From contig NZ_CP020474.1 of the NCBI RefSeq assembly GCF_002080415.1, forward strand, positions 620,001-684,000: a stretch of DNA of 64,000 nt, written 5' to 3'. This document shows positions 43,993-53,988 of this stretch, in pieces. Made by a program: the position numbers and the translations under genes. Within the stretch, counting starts at the first letter, position 1. Each line of letters begins with the position of its first letter. The notes under the pieces were generated by a model. That model worked only from the letters and a program-made list of their open reading frames with translations, made no database searches and had not been told where the DNA came from. Origin of the DNA: Roseovarius mucosus. Lineage in GTDB: Bacteria; Pseudomonadota; Alphaproteobacteria; Rhodobacterales; Rhodobacteraceae.

Positions 43993-45600
43993 TTAGACCA
44001 TCATCTCTTTGGTCGCGGTCAGCGTGACATCTGGATAGTCGCGCGCGACCCGATCAATGTCCCACTGCAGGCGCGTAAGATAGACGATGTCGCCATCATT
44101 ATCATGGGCGATATGCTGTTTGTTGGCGGCAGTGAATTTCTCGACCGCCAGCTTGTCGCCAGATACCCAACGGGCCGAGGTGAACTGAGAGCCCTCAAAC
44201 CGCACCGGGAGCCCATATTCCAGCTCGATCCGGCTGGCCAGCACCTCGAATTGCAGCGCCCCCACCACGCCCACAATAAAGCCAGAGCCAAACGCAGGCT
44301 TGAACACCTTGGCGGCACCTTCTTCGGCGAATTGCATCAGCGCCTTTCCCAGATGCTTGGCTTTCATCGGATCACCTGCCCGCGCCTGCTGCAAAAGCTC
44401 TGGCGCAAAGGATGGGATGCCGGTCACGCGCAGCGCTTCCCCTTCGGTGAGAGTATCCCCGATACGCAACTGGCCATGGTTGGGGATACCGATGATGTCC
44501 CCAGCCCAAGCCTCTTCGGCCAATTCACGGTCCGCTGCCAGAAAGAGCACCGGTGCCGAGACGGTGATAGGTTTCTTCGAGCGCACATGCGTCAGCTTCA
44601 TGCCGCGTTTGAAATGCCCCGACGCGAGGCGGACAAAGGCCACACGGTCGCGATGCTTGGGGTCCATATTGGCCTGCACCTTAAAGACGAAGCCGGTCAC
44701 GGCAGTTTCTTCGGGGGCAATCGCACGCGGAGTGGCCTTTTGCACCTGCGGCTCGGGGCCATAGGTGCCAATGCCATCCATCAATTCCTTGACGCCAAAC
44801 GAGTTGATCGCTGAGCCGAACCAAATGGGCGTCATATGGCCCTCTAACACCGACTGCGGATCGAGCGCGGGCAAAAGTTCGCGCGCCATTTCGATTTCCT
44901 CGCGCAGCTTGGCGATAAGGTTTGCGGGCACATGCTGCGCCAGTTTCGGATCATCAAGCCCGTCGATCTTGATCGACTCTGCCACTTTGTTACGGTCGGC
45001 GCGGTCCATCAATTCCAGACGGTTGTTCAGCATGTCATAACAGCCGACAAAATCGCGCCCCATACCTATGGGCCAACTTGCCGGGGTTACGTCAATGGCA
45101 AGGTTCTGCTGGATTTCATCAATGATCTCGAACGTATCGCGCGCTTCACGGTCCATCTTGTTACAAAAGGTCAGGATCGGCAAATCGCGCAACCGGCAGA
45201 CCTCGAACAGCTTCTGCGTTTGACTTTCAACGCCCTTGGCCCCGTCGATCACCATGACGGCCGCATCGACGGCGGTCAGGGTGCGATAGGTATCTTCGGA
45301 AAAGTCCGAGTGGCCGGGCGTGTCTACGAGGTTGAACCGGAACCGACCAAAATCAAACGACATGGCCGAGGCCGACACAGAAATGCCCCGGTCCTTCTCC
45401 ATCTGCATGAAGTCAGAGCGCGTGCGCCGCGCCTCTCCCTTGGCACGCACCTGCCCGGCCATCTGAATGGCGCCCCCGTACAAGAGGAACTTCTCGGTCA
45501 GCGTCGTCTTGCCCGCATCTGGATGCGAAATGATCGCAAACGTGCGGCGGCGGGCAATCTCAGCCGGAAGATCGGGGCGGTTTGAAAGAGTATCCAACAT
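43993..45600 (-). CDS. prfC: Peptide chain release factor 3
   Basis: 535 residues from the ATG at 45600. GTPase motifs G1 SHPDAGKTTLTE, G3 DTPGHSDFSEDTYRTL and G4 NKMD are present, followed by the RF3-specific domains 2 and 3. It recycles RF1 and RF2 from terminated ribosomes by GTP hydrolysis. Starts 13 bases beyond the convergent ribA stop. Single-gene unit. Confidence 0.97.
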   Translation of the reverse strand: MLDTLSNRPDLPAEIARRRTFAIISHPDAGKTTLTEKFLLYGGAIQMAGQVRAKGEARRTRSDFMQMEKDRGISVSASAMSFDFGRFRFNLVDTPGHSDFSEDTYRTLTAVDAAVMVIDGAKGVESQTQKLFEVCRLRDLPILTFCNKMDREARDTFEIIDEIQQNLAIDVTPASWPIGMGRDFVGCYDMLNNRLELMDRADRNKVAESIKIDGLDDPKLAQHVPANLIAKLREEIEMARELLPALDPQSVLEGHMTPIWFGSAINSFGVKELMDGIGTYGPEPQVQKATPRAIAPEETAVTGFVFKVQANMDPKHRDRVAFVRLASGHFKRGMKLTHVRSKKPITVSAPVLFLAADRELAEEAWAGDIIGIPNHGQLRIGDTLTEGEALRVTGIPSFAPELLQQARAGDPMKAKHLGKALMQFAEEGAAKVFKPAFGSGFIVGVVGALQFEVLASRIELEYGLPVRFEGSQFTSARWVSGDKLAVEKFTAANKQHIAHDNDGDIVYLTRLQWDIDRVARDYPDVTLTATKEMMV

Positions 45601-46065
45601 GGCGCCGGATATAGAGGCGTGGCTGGGGCGGCGCAATACGGGGTGTTGAGGGTATCGAACGCCGATAAACCCCAGATGATTCTCTGAATGCTGGCGTCGG
45701 GCACCAAGCGCGGCGGCAAAAATGTCTCACCCGTACATCTGGCGGCTCAATCAGCGTTCAATTTGGCACCCAACCGGTCGGCCACATTCATTGACCTGTT
45801 TTTGATACATTTTTTAGCGTGACGGTACCCGGCATGCCGTTCGGTCATCCGTGCCGAGGGGCAGGAAAATGCAACATTCGGACCAAGCTCGCAAATATGG
45901 TTAACACCCTATCCGGAAGCATCGCCTATCCGGCGGAGTAGTATCATAAATCCCTGTTTTCTTTAGAAATTCCGAGGACTGCGAGAGTTTTCGCCGCCTT
46001 GGTACGGACCATCCAAACCGAAGAACGGCACGCTCTGGCGGCAAATATCGATGCCGGGGGTTTGA
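45601..46065. other. Gene-free region upstream of the glycoside-hydrolase-like gene
   Basis: 465 bases between divergent prfC and the next gene. Only short direct repeats CCTATCCGG (45908 and 45925) stand out; no hairpin-terminator, tRNA or clear promoter was seen. The ribosome site before the next ATG is weak. Confidence 0.5.
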
Positions 46066-47865
46066 ATGCCATTTACGATTTCAGCGGGTTACTTGTCCGA
46101 TACGACCTTTACACAGGCGCATTTCGGCGGCAACGCGCTTGCCCTGAGGGACCGCGTTGGGGACGAGGGCACCTATGATGACGTTGCCCGCACACTTGGC
46201 GTGGAACATATCCGCTACCCCGGCGGCAGCCTTACCGAGTATTACTTCGACATCCGCAACCCGGATAACGATATCGTGGTCAACTCCGAGACTGGCGAAG
46301 CAACATCATTTCTGCCGATCAGCGATGCTCTGGGCTTTGCCGAGGAAGAGGGGATCGCAGTCACGATCGTTCTGCCCACGCGGCACTTTCTCAGCACCGA
46401 GGTAGACGCAGAGGGCAATCGCTTGCCCGATATCGACGAACCCGCCCTGCGCAGCTTCCTGCAGGATGTGTTCGACGGACGCTACGGAGCCGCAGATATT
46501 CAGGCCATCGAAATTGGCAATGAATATTGGGGCAGCGGTGGCATGAACACCTTTGAATATGGCCGCCTCGCCTCGGAAATGGCCGTCATCGTCAAGGACG
46601 AAATCCGCAGCCACCCCGACGCGGAGCATCTCTCGGAAACCGATATTCTGGTCCAGATGGGCACGAATTATGGCCGGTTCGCTCTTTCAAACCTGTTTTC
46701 AGGAACCGGAGAAGATCAACTTGCCGAGCTCAATGAAACATATGACCTGAACCTTTCGGAAAACGAATACATCTATTCCTCTGGCGATGTGGCTTGGGCC
46801 AAGGTCGCCAATGCCATCATCCTCAACGAGTTCGACACCGTCGCAGAGCAAAGCGCTATCGACGGCGTTGTTGCCCATATCTATTCCAAGGGGGCCGACA
46901 CCCCCAACAGCCGTTATTTCGAACTGTCGCAGATTGCCGACACCTGGCTCAAGGAAATGCCGGGGCTGGATATCTATGCAACTGAATGGAACCTGAAACG
47001 CTCGGTGTCCGAGGACCCACAAGAAGAGTTCGGCCTGAAACAAGCGCATGAGATGCTCAATGTGCTTGAGGCGTTTTCTTGGGGCGGTGTCGATGCGGCA
47101 CATGTATGGCCCCTGCAAATGAATAGCCGCACAGGTCTGGCTGATGGCGAAGGCGATGCAGATATCCGTGTACCCGGCGAAATGTTCCGCCTGTTGAACG
47201 AAACCTTGCCCGGCACCCGCCCTCTCGGCCTTGCAGGAAGCGAAGGACGCGAGACGGAGCTGTCGGGCGAAACAGCAGATGTGCATGCGTTCTATGCCCC
47301 GGATCGCCTGGTCACGTTCCTTGCCTCGACCAGCGACCAACCCAGCGAAGAGGTCGTGGACTTCATGAGCATCCTGCGCGATTTGGGCGACGTTACGATC
47401 ACGCGCCTAGGCGTGGCTGAGGGCGAAAACCCAAGCGAGTCCACTGCCGAACCCGTTGTGACCAACGAGAACCCTCAAGACCTGATCGAGGACGGCATCC
47501 TGATCGCAGACCTTGCGCCCTACGAGATCCTGATGATCGAGATGCTCAACCCCGTCTTTACCGCCGAACTGGCCCGTATGGTCGCCGACACCCCCGAGGA
47601 GACAGACGAAATCGACGTCGAGGAAAGCGACAATCAGGTCGTCGACAATGTCCTCAACTTCGCAGATTTCTTCCAATCCGGCAGCTCAGGGTCCGGCAGC
47701 AGCGAGAGCTTGATCCCGACAACGCCCCCCGCCGAAGAGCAAGAGGATGCCCCAGACTCCGCAGCCGCAGCCGGCGATGCCGATGACAGCGGTGGCGGTG
47801 GCGGCGATTTCGGTTTTGGGGCCTTGGCGCTCGCGTTTCTGCCGATCCTGCTGTTGGCGGCCTGA
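46066..47865 (+). CDS. Clan GH-A-like glycoside hydrolase with Gly-rich hydrophobic C-tail
   Basis: 599 residues. The TIM-barrel part (about 10-330) has a candidate acid/base in AIEIGNEYWGSG (NE pair) and a candidate nucleophile in DIYATEWNLKR, the GH-A pattern used by arabinofuranosidases and related enzymes. A beta-rich domain follows. The last 70 residues are Asp/Ser/Gly-rich linker and DSGGGGGDFGFGALALAFLPILLLAA: Gly run plus a hydrophobic helix, like a GlyGly-CTERM anchoring tail but without the basic end. No N-terminal signal peptide is visible. Confidence 0.78.
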   Translation: MPFTISAGYLSDTTFTQAHFGGNALALRDRVGDEGTYDDVARTLGVEHIRYPGGSLTEYYFDIRNPDNDIVVNSETGEATSFLPISDALGFAEEEGIAVTIVLPTRHFLSTEVDAEGNRLPDIDEPALRSFLQDVFDGRYGAADIQAIEIGNEYWGSGGMNTFEYGRLASEMAVIVKDEIRSHPDAEHLSETDILVQMGTNYGRFALSNLFSGTGEDQLAELNETYDLNLSENEYIYSSGDVAWAKVANAIILNEFDTVAEQSAIDGVVAHIYSKGADTPNSRYFELSQIADTWLKEMPGLDIYATEWNLKRSVSEDPQEEFGLKQAHEMLNVLEAFSWGGVDAAHVWPLQMNSRTGLADGEGDADIRVPGEMFRLLNETLPGTRPLGLAGSEGRETELSGETADVHAFYAPDRLVTFLASTSDQPSEEVVDFMSILRDLGDVTITRLGVAEGENPSESTAEPVVTNENPQDLIEDGILIADLAPYEILMIEMLNPVFTAELARMVADTPEETDEIDVEESDNQVVDNVLNFADFFQSGSSGSGSSESLIPTTPPAEEQEDAPDSAAAAGDADDSGGGGGDFGFGALALAFLPILLLAA

Positions 47866-47952
47866 TCCAAGGGGCCGCAGCGCGGCTTGCCGCGCCCCCC
47901 TCTTGCGACTACAAGCGCGGCAAATCCCCTTAGTCTGCTCAAGGATCGCCGC

Positions 47953-49260
47953 ATGATACCTCGTTATTCCCGTCCCGACATGGTCGCCATCTGGGAACCT
48001 GCCACCAAATTCCGCATCTGGTTCGAGATCGAGGCCCATGCCTGTGATGCCATGGCTGACCTGGGCGTCATCCCGCGTGAGAATGCCCAAGCGGTCTGGA
48101 AAGCCAAGGACGTGGAGTTCAACGTCGCCCGCATCGACGAGATCGAGGCCGAGACCAAGCATGACGTCATCGCCTTTCTTACCCATCTGGCAGAGCATGT
48201 AGGCAGCGATGAGGCGCGTTTTGTGCATCAGGGCATGACCTCCTCGGACGTGCTTGATACCTGTTTCAACATCCAGCTGACCCGCGCCGCCGACATCCTG
48301 ATTGCGGATATGGAAGGGCTTTTGGCCGCCCTCAAGCGTCGCGCATTCGAGCATAAGGATACCCTGCGCATCGGCCGCAGCCATGGGATCCACGCAGAGC
48401 CCACCACCATGGGGCTGACCTTTGCCCGCTTCTACGCCGAGATGCAGCGCAACCTGCGCCGCCTACACACCGCCCGCGAAGAGATCGCGACAGGGGCGAT
48501 TTCCGGTGCCGTCGGCACCTTTGCCAATGTTGATCCGCGCGTCGAAGAGCATGTCTGCGCCCAACTTGGCCTGACGCCAGAGCCAATCAGCACCCAAGTG
48601 ATCCCGCGCGATCGCCACGCGGCGTTTTTTGCCGCTCTTGGTGTCGTGGCCAGCAGCATCGAAAATGTCGCCATCGAAATCCGTCACATGCAGCGCACCG
48701 AAGTTCTGGAAGCAGCCGAGTTTTTCTCGATGGGGCAAAAGGGCTCTTCCGCCATGCCACACAAGAAGAACCCGGTGCTGACTGAAAACCTCACCGGCCT
48801 CGCCCGCCTCGTCCGCATGGCTGTGGTGCCCGCAATGGAAAACGTGGCCCTCTGGCATGAACGCGACATCTCGCACAGCTCGGTCGAGCGCATGATCGGC
48901 CCGGATGCCACCATCACCCTCGATTTCGCCCTCGCACGTCTGACCAATGTCATCGACAAGCTCTTGGTCTACCCTGACAACATGATGGCCAATATGAACA
49001 AGTTTCCCGGCCTTGTGATGTCGCAGCGGGTTCTATTGGCCCTGACCCAAGCGGGCGTCAGCCGCGAGGATGCCTATCGCCTTGTGCAGCGCAACGCGCT
49101 CAAGGTCTGGGAAACCGGCTGTGACTTCAAAACCGAGTTGCTGAATGATGCAGAGGTTACTGCCGCCCTCAGCCCGGCGGAAATTGCTGAAAAATTCGAC
49201 TTGGGCTATCATACAAAGCATGTGAACACGATTTTCGCGCGGGTTTTCGGGGAATCGTGA
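47953..49260 (+). CDS. purB: Adenylosuccinate lyase
   Basis: 435 residues from the ATG at 47953. The fumarase/aspartase signature GSSAMPHKKNP (about 267-277), the GMTSSDV motif and the HGIHAEPTT catalytic His are in place; residue count fits the short bacterial PurB. It releases fumarate in two steps of purine synthesis. Single start; the small secreted protein gene follows 31 bases later. Confidence 0.97.
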   Translation: MIPRYSRPDMVAIWEPATKFRIWFEIEAHACDAMADLGVIPRENAQAVWKAKDVEFNVARIDEIEAETKHDVIAFLTHLAEHVGSDEARFVHQGMTSSDVLDTCFNIQLTRAADILIADMEGLLAALKRRAFEHKDTLRIGRSHGIHAEPTTMGLTFARFYAEMQRNLRRLHTAREEIATGAISGAVGTFANVDPRVEEHVCAQLGLTPEPISTQVIPRDRHAAFFAALGVVASSIENVAIEIRHMQRTEVLEAAEFFSMGQKGSSAMPHKKNPVLTENLTGLARLVRMAVVPAMENVALWHERDISHSSVERMIGPDATITLDFALARLTNVIDKLLVYPDNMMANMNKFPGLVMSQRVLLALTQAGVSREDAYRLVQRNALKVWETGCDFKTELLNDAEVTAALSPAEIAEKFDLGYHTKHVNTIFARVFGES

Positions 49261-49291
49261 TAGCCTGAACCCCTGTCCAACAGGGAGACAT

Positions 49292-49462
49292 ATGATGAAG
49301 TTGAAATTCGGATTGGCCGCCCTCGCGCTTGTCGTGACACCCAGCCTTGCCTTGGCAACGGGGGGCTGTAACTACAGCAAACAGAAACAGGCGATTTCCT
49401 GCGTTACGGGCACCGCATGGGATGCGGCGACCAGTAGTTGCGTGCCACAAACCTCAAGCTGA
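49292..49462 (+). CDS. Small secreted Cys-containing protein
   Basis: 56 residues. MMKLKFGLAALALVVTPSLALA is a clear signal peptide; the mature 34 residues contain three Cys (GGCNYSK, ISCVTG, SSCVPQTSS). CAGGGAGA 5-11 bases before the ATG is a good ribosome site (start at 49292 or 49295). It is shorter than usual gene-caller limits. Small chitin-binding-like or adhesin-like secreted proteins next to purB occur in related bacteria as far as I recall, but the function is unknown. 72 bases separate it from g15. Confidence 0.75.
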   Translation: MMKLKFGLAALALVVTPSLALATGGCNYSKQKQAISCVTGTAWDAATSSCVPQTSS

Positions 49463-49534
49463 CTTATACGGGGCGGGATCACTCCCCGCCCCTGCTTTAC
49501 CGTTCTACAAATACTCATACACGCACTGGGCATC

Positions 49535-52500
49535 TCAGAGATCACGGGTTGCAAATGTACCGGCTCCGAAACTCGCTGAGAGCTGCGCCACTTCGATCCG
49601 TTTGCCCGCATCTGCCCCATCGGCCACGCGTGCCGCTTGCTGATAAACCCAATCCGAGCGTTCCAGAGTGACCTCGCGCAAGACCTGCGCCCCTCGCATC
49701 ACCCGCAAGAGATAGCGCTCGCTCTCCTCGCCAAGCGGCACCTCGGGCGTATCCCAACGATCCCCGCCAATCCGCGTGCGCCTGATCCACGTCACGGTCA
49801 AATCTCCTTGCGCCTCCATGAACCTCAGATGCACCGGCGCATAGGGTCGCAGGCCCACCCCATCAAAGGCCAAAATGGCATGGGCAAAGCTCGGGTCATC
49901 CACGGGTCGCCCCCCCGGCCCGATCCGGTAATGCAGCGCTTGCCCGCGCTGTGCCTCGGTCAACTCGATTTGCTGCGGCACGCCATTCAAGCGTACGACA
50001 AGCGATCCCGCAGGCCAGACACCACCGCCAGCCCTTTCAGTCCCCAACTGTCCCCGCAGCCGATGGCGCAGAATATACGTGTCCGGTGCCACCAACTCGG
50101 CATCGCGGAACTGAAACAGCTCCCACCCCCCCGGGGTGCCATCGCCAATGGCACAAAGATTGCCGCCATTCAAATGCGCCGTATCTCCCACGCTTTCCAG
50201 CGTCCCGAACCGCATCCGCACGAATAGCCCATCCCCCCGGTCGATCCGTCCCATCGGCGCAGGCAAAAGCGGCGTTTGCGTCACCCCTACCGTGCTGCGT
50301 GCCGCAATCAGGGTGTTAAGCCGGTAATCGGCATCCTCGGCGGACGAGTAAACCGCCGCCGTGCCGGGCCAGGGATTGGCCAGCACCGCGATATGCGGCG
50401 CATGCGGCACCTCATCGCCGGTCAAGAGCGGCAGATCAAGAAAGAGCGGCGTCACCGGTCCCGGTGCCACAAAGGGGCGCAGCCGCGCCGGGTTCTCTTC
50501 AATCAGGATCGGCCGATAGCTCTCGGGGTCGATCCGCACCGCATCGACACGCTGCGCATTGCCCATCTGCTCGATCCGGTCGATGCGGAACCGCGCGCCA
50601 TCCCCCCCTTGGGCAGGGCAATGACATCTCCTGCCCCAACGTCCAGCCGCGACGGCGGCAAGGTCAGGCGCAGCGTATCCACCGACACCCGCGCCTCCGA
50701 GAGCCACCGCTCCACCACTTGCCGCCCCTCAGAACGCGTCAACGCAAGTGGCATTTCCGAGGCTGCCACCGCATGGGTCGCCTCGTCGGGCAGAATGGCC
50801 TCTTCTGAAATCGCTTCATAGTCAGCATCCGCCTCCAGAAACCGCAGCCGCACCCGGCCCGCCAGCTCTAGATCGCTACTGCGCAATTCCTCGATGACGC
50901 CGCCCAATTCCGGATCGCGCACCACCAGATCAAGATCAACCACATGATCCGCCCGGCCATCGCGTGCACGAAATTGCAGCACGCCTTGCCGCTCGATCGC
51001 ATCCAGACCATAGGCCAGCATCAAGGGTTGCAAGGTCGCGCGCGCTGCACCCACCTGATCCACCAGAAACCCGCGCAAAAAGCCCTCAGTTCGGCTTGTG
51101 TCAAGATCACGCAGACCCGCCCGCGCCGCCACTTCTACCATGACATCCGCCAGCCGCCGCCCGCTGACCCGACCATTGATCCAATGCCCGCGCGCATAGT
51201 TCGCACCATCTGACCAAAGCTCGAGATTTCCCGGAAAATAGGGATAGGGCCGCGCATCCCAGGCCCAGACATAGGCGTGATCCATGTCGAGCATTCGCCC
51301 CGCGTATTCTTCGGACTGCGGATTGCGCGCCGGATCATTCCAATAGGCGGCCATGGCGCGCAGATATTGCATCTGAATCAGTTCATCCCGCTGCCCTGTT
51401 GAATGGCGGGGCAAACTTGATTCAGAAGATTTAGGGTCAAGAAACTTGTTGGGTTCATTGCTGCCCTTGTCCACCGCCGCACAGCCATATTCGGTGAACC
51501 GGATCGGTTTCGATTGCGGCACCCAGGCGGTCGGCTCTGACGCGCGCAGCCCCCCCACCCGCTCGAAATGCCGGTGTTCCCACCAGTTGCGCACGTCCTT
51601 GAACCGCCAGATCCAAGGCTCACCGAACGCGTCATCGGTGATCGGCACCCGGCGTTGCGCCGCGCGCGCCTCTGACGTGGGGTAAAACCAGTCATAGCCC
51701 TCGCCGCCCTCGATATTGGCTTGCAGATAGTCCAGGTCATAGATCGACGGCCAATCGCGCGCATCAAGATGCTCATCCCCCTCGCGCCAATCGCTGAGCG
51801 GCATGTAATTGTCGATCCCGACAAAATTGATATTGGCATCCGCCCACAGCGGATCGAGGTGAAAGAACCGATCGCCATTCCCCGGCTGATAGCCGAAATA
51901 TTCAGACCAATCCGCAGCATAGCTGATCTTGACCTCCGGTCCCAGCAGCGCGCGCACCTCAGCCGCCAAGGCAATCAACTGCACCACCGCCGGAAAGCTG
52001 TTATTCGCGCCCCGGATCTGCGTCAGGCTGCGCATTTCCGACCCGATACAGAAACTCTCGATCCCGCCCACAGCCGCACAAAGCGCCGCCTGATGCAGAA
52101 TGAAGCGACGATAAGACCATTCATCCGGCCCGTGATAGGCCACCGGGCTGCGCTTGAGCGCGCCACCAAAACTCAGAATGTCCAACGCGCCGGTTCCGGC
52201 GCTCTCCTCCACCTGCGCCGCAATCGGTGTCACCGTAAAATCCGCCGCGCGCGCGGTGCCAAAGAACGCCGCCACCTCTGCCTCTGCCGCCGCCGTCTGA
52301 TCCGGGCTGCCAACCTGCCCCGGCGCCTTGGATGTGGTGATCCGCCCGCGCCATGGCAGAATGGGCTGATCCTCGGCACCGCTCCACGGATCGGGCAGGC
52401 CGTTGCCCGGCATTTGCTCCATCAGGATGAACGGGTAGTAAAGCACGTCCTGCCCCGCTTGTTGCAGCGCCAGAATGGCCTCGATCACCGCCTGATCGGT

Positions 52501-53541
52501 CGGCGTGCCGCCATAAACCTCGCGGCCCTGCGCATCCTTGGGCACCTCACCTGCCCCTGAACGACCTAGGCTAGAGACCTGCCACGGCATGTTCGACGCC
52601 TCGAATTTCTTTTGCTCTACTCGTGGCCTGATCTGGCAAACTCCACAGCGCAGATCGTCGCCAAACCAGCTCACGATCAATGAGGTGGCCCGGCAGGCTG
52701 GCAATTCCTCAACCAGCGCCTCCAGCGCCGTCGCCATATCCGAGCGCCCTGAGGGGCTGTTGATATTGGCAATTCCGTTTGCGCCCAGACCGAAATTCAT
52801 TGTGACCGGCGTTGTAGCCAGCGCATATTCGCCCGTGCCCGGCAGCATCGCCACGCCCCGCACTGACCGCACCGGATCAAGCGCGGCACCCGGCGTCTCG
52901 GCCTGAGACGGGCGACACACCTCAAAACTGAACTGCGGCACACGATTGCCAAACTGCGAAATATCCAGATCCTCGATCACCACATAGGCCGTGCCACGAT
53001 AGGCGGGCACATTGCCCGCCCCCTCGACCGCCTCGATCCGAGGATCGGGCAATTGATCGCGCGCGCCCTTGTAGACCTGCATATTTAGGCTTGTAGGAGC
53101 GACCTCTGTTCCATCCGCCCAGATCCGCGCGACGCGGGTGATCTCCCCCTCGCAGAGCGCCAGCGCCAAGCTCACCGAATAGCTGATCGCGCGCGTGTCT
53201 GGCGTGGCGGGACGCGGATTGCCTTTGCCGCCCCCCCGGCTGCCCTGTGTTACGGTCACGTTCTCGCGAAACTCGGTGGCCCAGATCACCTGCCCGCCAA
53301 CGCGCATGCGCCCGTAAACCTGCGGGATGGCATCCCCCTCGCCCGCGCCAGTCAGGCGCAGACGGCTCACGCGCCCCGTCTCGACCACCTCCGATCCCTG
53401 GCCCAACAGACGTTGGTCAATCGAACGGCCAATAACTGCCCCGGCAAAGCGCCCAATCGCCACGGACGACAGGCCAAGCGCGGTGCCGCCCACCGCCCCG
53501 CCAATCGCGGCCCCTGCCGCAGATAACAGAATGGTTGCCAT
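49535..53541 (-). pseudogene. GTA tail-fibre/megatron protein g15, frameshifted
   Basis: Homologue of RcGTA gp15, the host-interacting megatron at the tail tip. As read, codons up to about residue 970 run in one frame and then stop at 50503, whereas the rest (ARFRIDRIEQMG through the end TFATRDL at 49535) continues in the -1 frame. The joint is at the run of seven G (50602-50608), where one base more or a -1 slip restores a protein of about 1335 residues. The start MATILLSAAGAAIGGAVGG with a glycine-rich segment is typical. Sequencing error, real mutation or programmed slippage cannot be told apart here. Confidence 0.82.
50602..50608 (-). other. Homopolymer run G7 at the g15 frame junction
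   Basis: The minus strand reads AAG GGG GGG ATG in the upstream frame and GGG GGG GAT in the downstream frame, so a -1 shift (or 1 extra base) joins them: LPKGG then DGARFRID. G GGG GGG is also a possible slippery heptamer. Prone to sequencing and replication slippage. Confidence 0.85.
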
Positions 53542-53544
53542 GTC

Positions 53545-53988
53545 TCAGCCCTCCTCGGGAAATGCAAATCGCGCCACAATGCGCCGCCGCCAAGGCGCGC
53601 TCAGCGCGGTCTCAACCACGCCATGCCCCGAATAGGCGTGAATGAAACTTGCGCGCGCGCCCAGTTCCGCGACCACGCCCAGATGTTTGGCAACCGCCCC
53701 CTCACGCATTCGAAAGAGGATCACGTCACCTGCCGCCTCTTCGGTCAAATCTTTTACCAGCAAATGCCGCGCCGCCGCCTGCCACAGCACCTCTTGCCGC
53801 GCCGGTTCTGACCAATCCATCGAATAGGCGGGGGGGCGTTCCGGCTCGGCACCGCACATCTCGCACCACAGGCCTCGCACCAGCCCCAGACAATCGCAGC
53901 CAGCCCCGCGACAGGCCGCCTGATGCCGATACGGCGTGCCGATCCAGCCCCGCGCCGTCGCCACAATCCGCGCCCCCTGCCCGCTCAC
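53545..53988 (-). CDS. GTA cell-wall peptidase g14 (NlpC/P60 family)
   Basis: 147 residues. The Cys-His catalytic pair of the NlpC/P60 fold is visible in GAGCDCLGLVRG (Cys about 32) and AKHLGVVAEL (His about 100). In RcGTA the equivalent tail peptidase opens the peptidoglycan during DNA delivery. It is 3 bases upstream of g15 and overlaps the end of g13 by 4 bases, so the tail-tip genes are co-translated. Confidence 0.92.
   Translation of the reverse strand: MSGQGARIVATARGWIGTPYRHQAACRGAGCDCLGLVRGLWCEMCGAEPERPPAYSMDWSEPARQEVLWQAAARHLLVKDLTEEAAGDVILFRMREGAVAKHLGVVAELGARASFIHAYSGHGVVETALSAPWRRRIVARFAFPEEG

Noticed and set aside
45601-46065. Unannotated gene or RNA in the 465-base gap before the glycoside-hydrolase gene
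   Set aside because: No frame with a start signal, no stable hairpin series and no tRNA-like fold could be supported by reading alone.
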